Source: Desertivirga arenae
GTDB lineage: Bacteria; Bacteroidota; Bacteroidia; Sphingobacteriales; Sphingobacteriaceae
Assembly (NCBI RefSeq): GCF_017355785.1
Contig: NZ_JAFEWE010000016.1
Span: 1 to 64,000, forward strand
Reading direction: 5' to 3'
Length of the DNA: 64,000 nt
Each line of letters opens with the position of its first letter. Positions within the stretch are counted from its first letter, which is position 1. Under the pieces are notes generated by a model that saw only the letters and a list, made by a program, of their open reading frames with translations, was not told where the DNA came from and did not search any database. The position numbers and the translations under genes were made by a program. Shown here one piece after another: positions 7,634 to 18,800 of the stretch.

Positions 7634-9133
7634 TTATGCAGTCAAGCTTAACGTTTCCGTATACACCTTTCCGAACGGGTCAGTAGCTACTACCTTAATT
7701 GCTTTCACAGAAGAAGCTGGTTTAACGAAAAATATATGATCTGTTAAATTAGGCTCAACCCATTTCCTGATGTTTGGCTTTGCATTTCCCAGGTAGAGTT
7801 CGTGCGCCCATGGGTCATAAGCTGTACGCTGCTCCGGCTGTCCCATAGCTTTACCATCTGCAAACCATTCCAATTTCCAGTTCTTATCGTAGTTCCATAC
7901 ATTGATGCAGGCTTCCTGTGGAAAGTCCTTCTGCCTTCCGGGAGCGTAGATCCGGATCTGGTGCTCTTTCGGTTGCCCTGTTGCTTTATAGTACCAACCT
8001 ATTTCGTTACCCTTTACCTCATACACGCCATAACCTGCAGGAGTTCCGTCTCCGCAAATAGGACCGGACCACCATGCGCCACAAACTGTTCCGTGGTTAT
8101 GTTCTGTAATGTTACCATTGCTCCAAACTTCGTTAAAATGTGTATGGCCAGACATAAAATGAACAGTGTATGGCTTCAGCATATCATACAATCGCTGACG
8201 GTTCATTACCACACCTCCTAAATCCGGCTCTGTTTTCTTATCACGTTTCCATTGGTTAGTGAAAGTTGGAATATGGAGGTTCACAATGAGCGTTGATCCA
8301 GCTGCAACAGTTTTCAAATCCTGCTCCAGCCATTGAAACTGTTTTTCTGTAAGGTAGCCCATATAATGCTTCTCCAATCCCATAAAAAATACATCATCCA
8401 GAACTACATAATGAAGCTTGCCTCGGTTAAAGGAATAGTAAGCCGGACCGAAGTTTTTCTTGAATGTGTGTGATGAGCCTTCGTCTGCACGTGCATCATT
8501 GTCCATATCATGATTACCAATAACATTGAAAAATGGAATGTCAGCAGTGTGAACAGCTTCACGGTAGTCAGCAAAAAGGTCAAATTCATCCCAAACCAGG
8601 TCACCACAACCAACACCGTGAAATAAAGTGCCTGCCGGATACGATTTTACAAGGTCGCGTAGATCTGGAGCAGATTGTGTTTTAAGTAAGCGAGCGTCTT
8701 CTTTAGTCTTTATCTGTGGATCTGCCCAAACAACAAAATTATGGTTGGTGTCGTCCTGTTTTAACTTCTGCAGAGCAAAGTCGGCAGTAAATACATTGCT
8801 ATCACGTTTAATCGGACTATAAAAACTTGCAATTCCTTTGATATTAGGAATTTCGTAACCCGAGGGAATACTTATATAAACAAATTCGGCTGTGCTATTA
8901 CTTATTAATTCATAGGTGCCATTCTTTCCCGTGAGGGTAACGTTTGTGCCATCTGTTACAGCAACGCCTTCTAATCCCTTACCATTGCTGTGCACTTTTC
9001 CCTTTAATGTAATATTCGTGAGATCGATAGCTCCTTTTGCCGGGTTGGCAAAGGTCTTAATTAATGTGCCTGGTGCTGCTAGCAGGGTACCAGTTAATCC
9101 TATTTTTTTTAAAAAGCTTCTTCTGTTAGACAT
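7634..9133 (-). CDS. Exported calcineurin-like metallophosphoesterase with MetallophosN/C domains
   Basis: The 499-residue protein starts MSNRRSFLKKIG followed by a hydrophobic stretch, a Tat-like signal. Residues 40-120 form a beta-sandwich resembling the MetallophosN domain; the catalytic domain carries the metal ligands Asp138 and Gln140 (WADPQ), GD at 177-178, GNHD 206-209, NLHIP 285-289 and GHTH 329-332; the last 130 residues fit the MetallophosC domain. Members hydrolyse phosphomonoesters or diesters outside the cytoplasm. It is the last gene of the minus-strand locus begun by the ECF sigma gene, 36 bp after the phosphoesterase gene, which supports a shared role in phosphoester use. Substrate is not readable. 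Confidence 0.87.
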   Translation of the reverse strand: MSNRRSFLKKIGLTGTLLAAPGTLIKTFANPAKGAIDLTNITLKGKVHSNGKGLEGVAVTDGTNVTLTGKNGTYELISNSTAEFVYISIPSGYEIPNIKGIASFYSPIKRDSNVFTADFALQKLKQDDTNHNFVVWADPQIKTKEDARLLKTQSAPDLRDLVKSYPAGTLFHGVGCGDLVWDEFDLFADYREAVHTADIPFFNVIGNHDMDNDARADEGSSHTFKKNFGPAYYSFNRGKLHYVVLDDVFFMGLEKHYMGYLTEKQFQWLEQDLKTVAAGSTLIVNLHIPTFTNQWKRDKKTEPDLGGVVMNRQRLYDMLKPYTVHFMSGHTHFNEVWSNGNITEHNHGTVCGAWWSGPICGDGTPAGYGVYEVKGNEIGWYYKATGQPKEHQIRIYAPGRQKDFPQEACINVWNYDKNWKLEWFADGKAMGQPEQRTAYDPWAHELYLGNAKPNIRKWVEPNLTDHIFFVKPASSVKAIKVVATDPFGKVYTETLSLTA

Positions 9134-9169
9134 TTTTAATAGTTAATTCTTCGGTGTATTTTGTAATGA

Positions 9170-11617
9170 TTAATCGTCGTCGTCCTTCTTGTTTTCCATT
9201 AATACAAAGGCACTTCTCCGGGGAGCTGGCATAACTGAATTTTCGCCCTTCACATATTTCCAAACTACTTCATTCAAATCCAGGTCCGGGGCGGCATCTT
9301 CCTTAGCAAAGTTGAATTTTTCTGATCGTTCAGCACTTTTATTAGATGCGACGTTCCTTTCTTCAAGATTTACCCGGGCAGCTTTGGAGGTATAAGGTTT
9401 TAAATCAGGTACCGATGTAAAGCAATCTGCAAGAGGTTTGGCAGCTGCATCATATTGACTCATTGGAGGCAAACCAAGAATCAACTCCATGGTTCGTAAA
9501 ATACCTGAGGTCGAATACATAGTATGATTTACGGAGCCCATTTTAGTGTAGGGACTGATAACGAAGGCCGGCGAACGATGGGCATCAATATGGTCAGACC
9601 CGTTTTGTGCATCGTCTTCCAATACGAAAATAGCTGACTCTTTCCATATAGGACTTTTAGAAATATGCTCAACTATACGACCCAACGCAAGGTCATTATC
9701 TGCTACAGCAGCAATCGGACTTATTTTCCCTTTCTTCTGTCCACTTGTATGATCATTGCCTATTCTGATACTGCTGAATTGAGGTATTTGATTCACAGCA
9801 AGTAAGGAATCAAAATCTTTTTTAAACACCTCGGCCCTGTCAATATCTTTAACATCCATGTTGAACCCTTCATAGCCTGGGCAAACCCGCCCTTCCAATG
9901 CTTTGATGTTAGCTTTGCCATTCTCTCCAAATTCTCCGTAAGTGCGGTAGCTTATACCGGCACGTTTACAATAGTCCCAGATAAATCCATCTTTTGGATA
10001 AGCGATCTTCCGGCTTCCTTCATAATCGTACGTTCCTCCGCGCCCACCATAGCTGATGGGCCAGGTTTTTTCAGTATAATCGGTAGCATAGGCGGCCATA
10101 CTCCAGTTATGCCCGTCTGCACTTACTTCTGCATCTACATAGAAATTGTCAAGCAGAACAAACTGACGGGCAAGTGCATGGTGGTTAGGAGTCACCTTTT
10201 CCGGGAATATACAAAGGGATGAATCACCGTTCCCCTGGGGCATATCACCAAACACCTGATCGTAAGTACGGTTCTCTTTAACGATATAAAAAACATGCTT
10301 TATGGGAGATTTCGTATTAGGGCCTGAAGGAATAGGGTTTCCAGCTTCAACCTGTGCTTTTTCCTCTTTCTCCTTAGTGAAGGGGCTATTTGAAAAAACT
10401 TGTTGAGTGTAAGCCTTAAGTTGGGAATCAGAAGGCTTATCAATGATAGAAAGCGTACCCTTAAACAGGGCGGCAATATACTGCACTTTCTGGCCTGGGG
10501 TTATCCCTTTATGCGACCCACTGTTATCAGACTTTTTTACAGGTTGAGGTCCTTTCGGATTTGGAAGAGATGAAAAACCTTTACCGTTACTTACCAGGAT
10601 TTTTTTTCCCAGTGTTTTAACTGATGTAGGGTACCAGCCAGTAGGTATAAAGCCCATTGAACGACTTTTTCCCGGCTCTGACACATTAAAAACTGCAAGA
10701 CAATTGTTGTCTGCATTTGCAATATATAGTGTTTTCTCATCGTCAGAAAGAGCGAGCCCATTGGTAGTTGAGCCGGTAAGTTTAGTGGGGTAAAGTGTAG
10801 TAGAGATAGTTTCTATTACTTTCCGTTGTGCTGCATTAATTACAGATACAGAGTTATCACTGGCATTGGCAACATAAATAAACCTTCCATTCTTCGAGAC
10901 CAATATCTCATTCGGGTGATTGTCTGTTTTAATTTCTGTAACAATTTTTTCTTGTCGAGTGTCGTAAATGGCTAGTTTTTCATCTCCCCACAGAGAAATG
11001 TATAGTTCGCTCTTCGCAGGATTCAAAACACAGCTATAAGCTTCTGTTCCAAGGTTTAATTTCTTAATCCTTTTTTTTGTGTTGAGATCTACTACGTACA
11101 GGCAACTGTCTTCCTTCGTCACCGTGTAAAGCCGGGCAGCCTTAGTGTCTACATCAATTCCCGCCGGACTTATCTTATTGGGCCAGGCTTTTCCAAGACG
11201 GATAGTATCAGCTTTTCCAAATTTACCGGAGGTAACAGGGTAGGAGAGGATGATATTATCATTTCCGCCCGATACATACAGCTTATCACTTTTCTCATTA
11301 AATCTTAATCCATACCATGCTTTTTTAATGGACACAGAGTCTAAGCGTTTCTCCGATTTGGGGTCAATTAGCAGAATGCTCTGATCTCCCTGTCCATTGT
11401 TAGTAACGGCTAGAAGCTTCTTGTTGGAAGATAAAGCAGTATTCAGTGGAAGATCGCCTAGTGGCAAGGAACGCCCGGCAGGACTCAAGGACCATCCGTT
11501 AGGCAATAGTACTTTAGATGCCTTCGGATTATTAGTGGGCAGTTGTGCCTGAGAAAGCATTGGAAATAGTAGGGGAAGGCAGATTATTACTGCTGCTTTT
11601 TTTAATGTTAAATTCAT
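9170..11617 (-). CDS. Bifunctional YVTN beta-propeller / phosphoesterase (alkaline phosphatase-like) protein
   Basis: The start at 11617 (MNLTLKKAAVIICL) is chosen because it gives a signal peptide ending at SQAQ; a frame open to 11710 would add 31 unlike residues. Residues 40-400 contain YVTN-type beta-propeller repeats (LYVSGGND, LYTVTKED, IYVANASDNSVSVIN, LYIANADNN). Residues 440-760 are a phosphoesterase domain of the phospholipase C/AcpA type, with KENRTYDQVFGD at 447-458, DAEVSADGHNWS and LEDDAQNGSDHIDAHRSP as metal and active-site segments. Length 815 residues matches this fusion family. It should act in the periplasm. It sits between the outer-membrane protein and the second phosphatase in a co-directional locus with SusC/SusD. 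Confidence 0.87.
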   Translation of the reverse strand: MNLTLKKAAVIICLPLLFPMLSQAQLPTNNPKASKVLLPNGWSLSPAGRSLPLGDLPLNTALSSNKKLLAVTNNGQGDQSILLIDPKSEKRLDSVSIKKAWYGLRFNEKSDKLYVSGGNDNIILSYPVTSGKFGKADTIRLGKAWPNKISPAGIDVDTKAARLYTVTKEDSCLYVVDLNTKKRIKKLNLGTEAYSCVLNPAKSELYISLWGDEKLAIYDTRQEKIVTEIKTDNHPNEILVSKNGRFIYVANASDNSVSVINAAQRKVIETISTTLYPTKLTGSTTNGLALSDDEKTLYIANADNNCLAVFNVSEPGKSRSMGFIPTGWYPTSVKTLGKKILVSNGKGFSSLPNPKGPQPVKKSDNSGSHKGITPGQKVQYIAALFKGTLSIIDKPSDSQLKAYTQQVFSNSPFTKEKEEKAQVEAGNPIPSGPNTKSPIKHVFYIVKENRTYDQVFGDMPQGNGDSSLCIFPEKVTPNHHALARQFVLLDNFYVDAEVSADGHNWSMAAYATDYTEKTWPISYGGRGGTYDYEGSRKIAYPKDGFIWDYCKRAGISYRTYGEFGENGKANIKALEGRVCPGYEGFNMDVKDIDRAEVFKKDFDSLLAVNQIPQFSSIRIGNDHTSGQKKGKISPIAAVADNDLALGRIVEHISKSPIWKESAIFVLEDDAQNGSDHIDAHRSPAFVISPYTKMGSVNHTMYSTSGILRTMELILGLPPMSQYDAAAKPLADCFTSVPDLKPYTSKAARVNLEERNVASNKSAERSEKFNFAKEDAAPDLDLNEVVWKYVKGENSVMPAPRRSAFVLMENKKDDDD

Positions 11618-11731
11618 TGTTTCTTTTGAAGGCTTTCTTTTAATCGTCAATCCAAGTTCATAGCGGTATGTTGTCCTTACATTTCGTCTTTCAAAAATGT
11701 AATTCAACACCTGAATTCAAATTTCAAACTA

Positions 11732-12556
11732 TTAACGCAAGCTGAAATTTAGGGCCGCCCTAACTGAATAACCATTCTGTACCGACCTGCCTATCTCTCT
11801 CATTGCCCCAGAGCCAAACGCAGTACTTTTGGTAGCATAAAACACAGGTCCACCACAAGCGGAAAAGGAAAGGCGAGAACCAGATGGGCGGTAATTCAGG
11901 GATGGTCCTACTAACATTTTAGCGCCACCCTCAGCTTCATCTTTTTCCCAGAAGCCTTCAAGATCCTCACCGATCGTTTCTACTCCTGCAAAAAAGTTCC
12001 CTTTAATTCTGTGCTGAAAACCAAGGCTTGTAGTGAAATCAACCTTGTCTCTATTAGATGCAAAAGGTTTTTCGAAAAGCATGTTTCCAGAAAGGCGAAG
12101 GGCAGGAGAGGTATAAGCAAGGGTGATCCTGCTTAAGGCAGATTTAACATTACTCCAGTCGCGACTTATTCCAAGCCCAATACCCAAGGCAGGTCCTCGT
12201 CCGGTTTTTCCACCTATAAAATTACGAATCACCTCTGCTTGTTGAGCTGTTTGAGTTCTGCCTCCGTTTGCGAAGCCAAGTCCCATATTCGCAATGAAAG
12301 TAAAGCGATGTCCGAGATAGGTATTCAAAGCCGCCTGCTGATTAACTCCATCGTAACCAAACGGTCCTTCCGTCCTTGCGCCCACACCTCCGGCGTAACT
12401 TATAGTATGCCTGGGTTGCTCTGAATTCATGGTGTTAGTAATAAACAAAAAGGGTTGGGCGGGTTGACTCGAACCTGCTACAGGAGTTTGTGCCTTTGCC
12501 GAAAAATTAATACTTGAGAAAATGACTATTGCAGTCGAAAGTCTTAATAAGTTCAT
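11732..12556 (-). CDS. Outer-membrane beta-barrel protein of unknown function
   Basis: The 274-residue protein has a signal peptide (MNLLRLSTAIVIFSSINFSAKAQT) and then alternating amphipathic strands such as HRFTFIANMGLGFANGG, ALGIGLGISRDW and FFAGVETIGEDLEGF, ending YSVRAALNFSLR with the terminal aromatic/basic pattern of barrel proteins. I recognise no family motif. Position between the DUF5689 lipoprotein and the phosphoesterase suggests a role in the same locus, possibly as a small porin or assembly element. Confidence 0.65.
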   Translation of the reverse strand: MNLLRLSTAIVIFSSINFSAKAQTPVAGSSQPAQPFLFITNTMNSEQPRHTISYAGGVGARTEGPFGYDGVNQQAALNTYLGHRFTFIANMGLGFANGGRTQTAQQAEVIRNFIGGKTGRGPALGIGLGISRDWSNVKSALSRITLAYTSPALRLSGNMLFEKPFASNRDKVDFTTSLGFQHRIKGNFFAGVETIGEDLEGFWEKDEAEGGAKMLVGPSLNYRPSGSRLSFSACGGPVFYATKSTAFGSGAMREIGRSVQNGYSVRAALNFSLR

Positions 12557-12573
12557 AAGTGAGAGATTGATAT

Positions 12574-12620
12574 GCTATCCGGGAAGCGAAAAAAAGATTG
12601 GCCTTTCCTTTCCGGATAGC
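12574..12620 (-). promoter_or_regulatory. Intercistronic hairpin
   Basis: Perfect 9-bp arms GCTATCCGG (12574-12582) and CCGGATAGC (12612-12620) lie between the DUF5689 gene and the barrel gene. On the coding strand no T run follows, so this looks more like an mRNA processing or stabilising structure than a terminator. Confidence 0.45.
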
Positions 12621-12660
12621 TATATTCTTGAAGTTTAATGAATTAAATGTTTCTAGGATG

Positions 12661-14196
12661 TTAATTCACTACTTTAGTAACACCTGACATTGCTTCAATT
12701 ACAGTTAACGGTGATTTGCTAGCTACCGCAACAGTTTTATGAACCCGCTTTGTAGTCCATTTTTTAGCCGCCGCATCATATACACCACCTAAGTAACTGA
12801 ATTCACTATCAACTGGTGAACCGAACCTGTTAGTATTGGTACCTTGCAAAAAGAATGGCTGCGCTATTTCACCACTCATTGTACTATATTGATCGTTGTT
12901 AGTAATTGAATATCCTACGCCATTCCCAAATACGTTACCTGTACCGGCGAAAAATATTACATCCGCAGGTTGGGTTGTTTTTCCTACGTTTGAAGTTGGA
13001 AATATAGCAATACCAGCAGCGTTTCCACTGTTAGCCAAAAGGTTAGATGTCTTATCGCCGATACCTTGATCTCCGGGAACATCGTTATAGAGTTTACTAA
13101 CTACCCAGTTTGCACCACTGATATCGGTGGAGCCAATACCTCCTATTTGTTTAAATCCACCCACATAGAAGAAAGTTCCTTTGGCAACTGTTCCCTTTGT
13201 GATATCAAATCTGTAAGTTCTCAATCCTCCCGTATTCCACCCTTCTAGCGGAAATCCAGTAGGAGTAGAGGCGCCTGCATTATTTGTGGTATATACAGTA
13301 AAATTCTTTTGCCTGAAGTCGAGGTCCTGGGTTGCCAGAAACTGAATATACTCGTAATTAGCATCTGTACTAGTAGGATTAGCGAAATACCCTGTTATAA
13401 TTGCAGGATGAGGCCCTAGAGGAACCGTAGGATCTACAATAATACTTGTGGCAAAAAAGTCGCTCTTAATACGAGGCCATATTTGAGGGACTCTTGTTGT
13501 GGCTGAAGGAAGTACAAGTCCCGTTACTTTTGCCGTCCACGGCAATTTTTCTGATTTAAAATCAGCCGAATTATTTACATGCATCTCAATATTTCCTGAA
13601 CCATCATTAAGAGATTTTACTCCCTCAATTGTTTCAATACCTATATTCGGCTCGAAATTGCAGTTGTTAAGAACTCCATAGCAGCCTTCGAAGTTATCAG
13701 GTTTTGCTAACATAGTTGCAGCAGAAAGTGGAGTTCTAAGGAGTCTAACATTTGATGCTACTTTCTTCACCTCTGCAGAAGATACCCCTGTTATTTGTAG
13801 TATTCCATCAACCCTTTTCAGTACGCCACCTTCTATTTTAACAGTTACTGAATCACCAGGAACATATCCAGCTGCTGCCTCACCTATATTAATAGCAATT
13901 CCTCTCAAAGAATCAATTCCATTTCCAGCTCTTCTTAAATTTTGAACAAATAGAAGACCCGGGGGAAGATTGTGTCCTGAATGGTCCGACGTTACCTGAC
14001 CTGTTAAGAAGCTAGCTTCGCGGAGAGCCTCTTTAGTCAACACTACATCGTTACCTTGATAGAGCTTTTTTAGATCGAGGTTTGAAATATACGGACTTGG
14101 AGTTCCTACCACAAAATCACTATCTCGTTCACAAGACGCAAAAGTAGTAACCAAAGCGCAAAGAATCAGTAGGTGTATTTTTATAAACTTTTTCAT
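12661..14196 (-). CDS. DUF5689-like surface lipoprotein
   Basis: The start at 14196 (MKKFIKIHLLIL) is preferred over an open frame to 14301 because it gives a lipoprotein signal with Cys after TTFAS and avoids overlap with the SusD-like gene. The 511-residue product begins with SPYISNLDLKKLYQGNDVVLT and a beta-rich domain like DUF5689 (FLTGQVTSDHSGHNLPPGLLFVQ, GDSVTVKIEGGVLKRVDGILQITGV split over about 110-190), which occurs in lipoproteins next to SusC/SusD. A second beta-rich half (PHPAIITGYFANPTST onward) may bind ligand. Presumably it is surface exposed and helps capture substrate. Confidence 0.75.
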   Translation of the reverse strand: MKKFIKIHLLILCALVTTFASCERDSDFVVGTPSPYISNLDLKKLYQGNDVVLTKEALREASFLTGQVTSDHSGHNLPPGLLFVQNLRRAGNGIDSLRGIAINIGEAAAGYVPGDSVTVKIEGGVLKRVDGILQITGVSSAEVKKVASNVRLLRTPLSAATMLAKPDNFEGCYGVLNNCNFEPNIGIETIEGVKSLNDGSGNIEMHVNNSADFKSEKLPWTAKVTGLVLPSATTRVPQIWPRIKSDFFATSIIVDPTVPLGPHPAIITGYFANPTSTDANYEYIQFLATQDLDFRQKNFTVYTTNNAGASTPTGFPLEGWNTGGLRTYRFDITKGTVAKGTFFYVGGFKQIGGIGSTDISGANWVVSKLYNDVPGDQGIGDKTSNLLANSGNAAGIAIFPTSNVGKTTQPADVIFFAGTGNVFGNGVGYSITNNDQYSTMSGEIAQPFFLQGTNTNRFGSPVDSEFSYLGGVYDAAAKKWTTKRVHKTVAVASKSPLTVIEAMSGVTKVVN

Positions 14197-14282
14197 TGAA
14201 TCTCTTATGATTTTTTGTTCTGAAAAACCTGATTGCAACTTTAATTTAGTTGTATATAGGTCCTTAATTATAGGAATGAATC

Positions 14283-15845
14283 TTAAGGTCTTTGCCACCA
14301 AACAAGTGTGTTAATATCATCAGGGCCCTGCGCCGCTACAGCATTTTTGTAACTTGTAGGATTTGTTGACTGTATTATTTGAGGGTAATAAAGTCTTGAT
14401 GGCATTTTTCCTCCGTTTGCTAGTCCTGTTCCCTTTGGTAATATAGGGTGGCCTGTCCTTCTATATTCAAACCATTGTTGGAAGTCAACCAGGAACATCG
14501 CATAATATTTTTGGACATGGATCATCTCCATCTTACTTTTATTGCTTGTGCTGGATTCAAGAGGAAGATCTGCGTCCCACTTTAAGTTTGAGGATGCGTT
14601 TACATAATCCTTAAACTTCTGATCCGTTGAACTTGTAATGTAAGTTGGCATCCAGTAGTTAATTGCGTCAGCCATCCCTTTATAATAATAGCTCTCAGCA
14701 GAACCACTAATCCACCCTTTTGCAGCTGCCTCAGCAAGGATAAAACTCACTTCGGCACAGTTCATAATAATGCCGGTGTTCTTATCAGTTTGTAGTGTTA
14801 ATTTGCTTTCCGAATCAGAATTAAAGTGCGCTTGAGTGGTAAGACCTAAACCTGGCTCGTAGCCGCTAGGTATTCCTACCCAACCGTCGGGGCCTCTATC
14901 TATTCCTAAACGAGGAACTCCTGCTGTACCTAAATCTGGATCTACTCGTGGGTCATCCCAGGAAACCAACTTCCCTAAAAAGAAGTCTCCAATAGGCATT
15001 CCTCTAAAATCAACTGGCCGAATATTAACCATGTAAGGAGATGAGAAGACTGCGGTACTGCTATTGGTACCGTTCCAAAGAATCCTCGCAGTATGGGTAT
15101 TGTTCTCCATTATCGGATATTCGCGAGGGTTTGTATCTACAATTTCTTTGATTTTTGCGATTACTGTTGATGCTACTTCGGATTTTCCTGATGCACGAAG
15201 TAATAATCTTAAATAAAGAGAATTTCCAAATCTTCTCCATCTTGCCAGATCTCCCTGAAAGACAGGGTCGCTTGTTGCCACTATTTGAGTGCCGTCTTGC
15301 AAAAGCTTATTCGCCTCTTCGAGCTTTTTAAACATGTCAGCATAAATGTCCTGTTGCCTATCAAATGCAGGTTGGACATTTCCATCTTTACCATTGTTAG
15401 CTTCAAAGTATGGTACATCTCCATACGTGTCAGTTAGTAATGAATAGGCCCATGTTTGTGTAATAAGAGATATAGCTTGATATGACTTATTAGAACTTTC
15501 AGGTTGGCTTGCTATTGTATAGATATTTTTAAGATCTGTCAAATTCAAGTACCAATTATTCCAGGTGTTATCTGCTTGATTTCTTCTGATATCGTAACGA
15601 AATATTCTACCTTCAGAATCGTTAATCTCCACCGTCACTTGCATCAATTGATTGTTAAAATTCCAGTTTCGAATCATATTCGTACTTAAAATATTAACCA
15701 GTGCTGGAGCCAACAATTGATTCGCCTGAGTGCTTCTTTGCCCTACAGGGTCTGTATTTTCTTCAATAAAGCCCTTCGTACAAGAAGAGGAAAGGCATAT
15801 AATCGCCAAGAGGATATAGATAACTTTATTTTTATTATTTTTCAT
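14283..15845 (-). CDS. SusD/RagB-family outer-membrane lipoprotein (SusD-like type 2)
   Basis: The 520-residue protein has a lipoprotein signal with lipid-attachment Cys22 (CLSSSCTKG) and the SusD-like_2 pattern: FIEENTDPVG, LLAPALVNILSTNMIRNW, YTIASQPESSNKSYQAISLI, WAYSLLTDTYGDVPYFEA, and the C-terminal QKYYAMFLVDFQQWFEYRRTGHP. SusD proteins lid the SusC channel and bind the incoming ligand at the cell surface. It starts 11 bp after the SusC stop, the usual pairing. Confidence 0.92.
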   Translation of the reverse strand: MKNNKNKVIYILLAIICLSSSCTKGFIEENTDPVGQRSTQANQLLAPALVNILSTNMIRNWNFNNQLMQVTVEINDSEGRIFRYDIRRNQADNTWNNWYLNLTDLKNIYTIASQPESSNKSYQAISLITQTWAYSLLTDTYGDVPYFEANNGKDGNVQPAFDRQQDIYADMFKKLEEANKLLQDGTQIVATSDPVFQGDLARWRRFGNSLYLRLLLRASGKSEVASTVIAKIKEIVDTNPREYPIMENNTHTARILWNGTNSSTAVFSSPYMVNIRPVDFRGMPIGDFFLGKLVSWDDPRVDPDLGTAGVPRLGIDRGPDGWVGIPSGYEPGLGLTTQAHFNSDSESKLTLQTDKNTGIIMNCAEVSFILAEAAAKGWISGSAESYYYKGMADAINYWMPTYITSSTDQKFKDYVNASSNLKWDADLPLESSTSNKSKMEMIHVQKYYAMFLVDFQQWFEYRRTGHPILPKGTGLANGGKMPSRLYYPQIIQSTNPTSYKNAVAAQGPDDINTLVWWQRP

Positions 15846-15856
15846 TATTTCTTTAG

Positions 15857-18800
15857 TTAAATCCCTACAACTACCCTTAAACCCATACTACGTGTTGACG
15901 GTAATTGACCAGTTTCAAATCCTTGCTGAATATCAGATCCTGCCAACGTTCCAAATTCAGGATCGAACGCTGGCCATGGAGACCATATAAAAAGGTTTCT
16001 ACCATAAACACTTAGTGTAGCCCTATTAATTCCCATAGCATTTAAAAGTCTTTTATTAAGTGAATAGCCAATACTAGCCTCGCGGAACTTCAAAAAATCT
16101 GTTCTGAAAACACTTCCTTCTGCCTGACCACTTCCATATATCGACTCATAGTAGGCGGCGACGTCTGTAGCAATCACGTCATTCTTACGGTAAGTTCCAT
16201 CAGCATTCTGAACCACACCATCGCCAATAACTCCATTGTATCTGCCCGGAAGGGTTACTGTATGTTTACCCAAAGAAGCCATTCTGGAAAATGTAAGAGA
16301 ATGCCCTATAGCTCCTAGTTGAGCATCAAATAAAGCATTTACATTAATTCTCTTGTATGTAAAGCCCGTGCCGAAGCTCATCTTAAATTTAGGTATAGTA
16401 TTTCCTAAGTAAAGCAGATCTGGATTTTCAAGCGCTACCCCTGTCTTCGAATTATATACTATTTGTCCGTCAGGAGATCGTAGGTATCCTCGTCCGTACA
16501 TGTCTCCCATACTACCTCCGACATTTGCTACAACCTGCCCGCTTCCCAGTGCTCCTGTTCGAAGCACGAGAGAGCTGTCTGCTAACTCTTTTATCTTGTT
16601 CCTGTTCGCTGAAAAGGTGGCGTAAGTTGTCCATTTAAAGTTCTTGGCTTGTAAAGGAGTAGCATTTAAGGCTACCTCGATTCCTTTATTATCTACGCGG
16701 CCAATATTGACAACCTGAACATTATACCCTGTCGACTTATCTACAATACGATTTAAAATTTGATTCTTGGTATTCCCTTGATATACGGCAACGTCGAAAT
16801 TTAAGCGGTTTTTAAATAACCTTAGGTCAAGCCCAAGCTCGGTTGTAGTAGTTATCAGCGGCTTTAAATTAGGATTGGGAAGTATTCTTGGATTGTTTGT
16901 TGCACTGTCAGGATAGATTCCCGAGGATGCATACTGATAGTTGTATGCTGTTCGGTAGGGAGTCGTACTTCCACTTCCTACTTGCGCCAAAGAGGCTCTG
17001 AATTTTAGAAAGCTGAAATATTGAGGAAGTTTCCAGAAATCAGAAGCAATGAAGGCAAGGCTGGCAGATGGATAGAAAAATCCTACATTATCTGTCCTTG
17101 TTGCAGTAGCAAGCGTACTATTCCAATCTTGACGACCAGTTATGTCCAGAAATAGATAATTTTTATACCCAAATGATGCAGCCCCATAAAAACTATTAAT
17201 TCTGAATCTTGCAGTGTCTGGGACAAGAACTAAAGGGCTTTCGTTGTTTGCAAGACTATAAAGATTTGGGATAACCAGACCATCTGCTCGTTTCTCAAGA
17301 GCATTATAGACGTTGCGCATCCTACTTCCTCCAAGGTTTGCTGTCAATTGTAAGTCTTTATTGAACTGTTTGGTGTACTTGAATAAGAAGTCAGCATTAA
17401 TTTCATAAGAGCGAATGTTTCCTACACGGTAAGAACCATGGGCGAACTTATTTCCTGCGGCATCCCAAGGTCGTTGCGTCCCGCGTTGATCCTTATTGAA
17501 ATCTATAGAAGCACGCCCCATCAGGCTTAGCTCTTTAGTAATCCTGTAATTGCCCTGAATATTACCCAGGACACCATTGCGTTTTTGCGAGTTTATGAAC
17601 TGCTCTGCAATAGCATAAGGACTTTCCGGATTTGTAGTTGTGATATTAATTAGTTGCTGAAATTCTTTTCCAGGAACCCAGTAGTCTCTGTACCAATCAA
17701 CATTCACATTAGGTTGAGCAAACATAAACCAGTACATTAAAGATTGATTTCCGTATCCAGTAGCTGGCAAATTATCACTGTGTCTGTTACTATATTGAGC
17801 TTTTAGATTAAAGCTCAGCTTCTTTGAGGCATCAGTATTTGCATTTAACGAAACGTTGGTTCTTTCTAAACCCGTGTTTGGTGCAATCCATTTATTGTCA
17901 CCATGACTTGCTGATAGACGCAAACCAATACTTTTATAAGTACCGTCCAAACTTACCGAGTTTGTTGACTCTGTTCCTGTAACAAAATATGCATCAATCG
18001 GATCTTCATAAGCAACCCATGGAGTTCTGTCAGCTCCTCTTGCTTTGGTAATAGGGTCGAACTGGTAGAACATCCCTCCCGTACTAAAGGCGGGGCCCCA
18101 TGTTGAACTGGTTGCATTAGTACTTGGTCCGTCTGCAGTAGTGCCATAAGAGAAGTACGGTACACCAAAGGTACCGGCACCAAATTCTTGCTGACGATCT
18201 GGACCACGATTTACGTTTTCCCAGGAATTATTGGAGGTTATGGTAATACCCATTTTATTCCTGCCTTTAGTTGCAGACTTGGTAGTAATAACCACAGCCC
18301 CATTAGCTCCCCTTTGCCCATATAATGCAGATGCAGCTGGGCCTTTGAGCACTGTTACCGTTTCTATATCCTCCGGGTTTAAATCCGAAAGAGCATTTCC
18401 GTAATCGGCTGGCATAATATCTCCTGAAGTTCCGTATACCCCACCACCTGTGGCCGCAGTTCTTCTCGAACTACTAGATGCAACTACACCATCAATTACA
18501 ATTAGAGCTTCATTATCGCCAGTAAGATTATTTTCACCACGTAAGATGATCTTATTAGAACCTGCAGGACCACTGTTCCTTACTAGGTTCAAGCCTGCTA
18601 CTTTACCGGATAAACCATCTGTCCAATTTGTGGAAACAGCATTAGTAAGTTGAGTACTATCAACTTTCGTAGCAGAATATCCGAGTGATTTTTCATCCCT
18701 TTTTATCCCCAGGGCAGTTACAACCACCTCGGTTAGGGCATTTGATGTTTGTTTCAATTTGAAGTTATGCGTTACTTCTCCTCTTTCCGTAACTTTCACT

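Noticed and set aside
12451-12480. T-arm-like sequence GGTTCGAGTC on the minus strand
   Set aside because: It is part of the coding frame of the barrel protein (residues AGSSQPAQP); no acceptor or anticodon stem can be formed around it.
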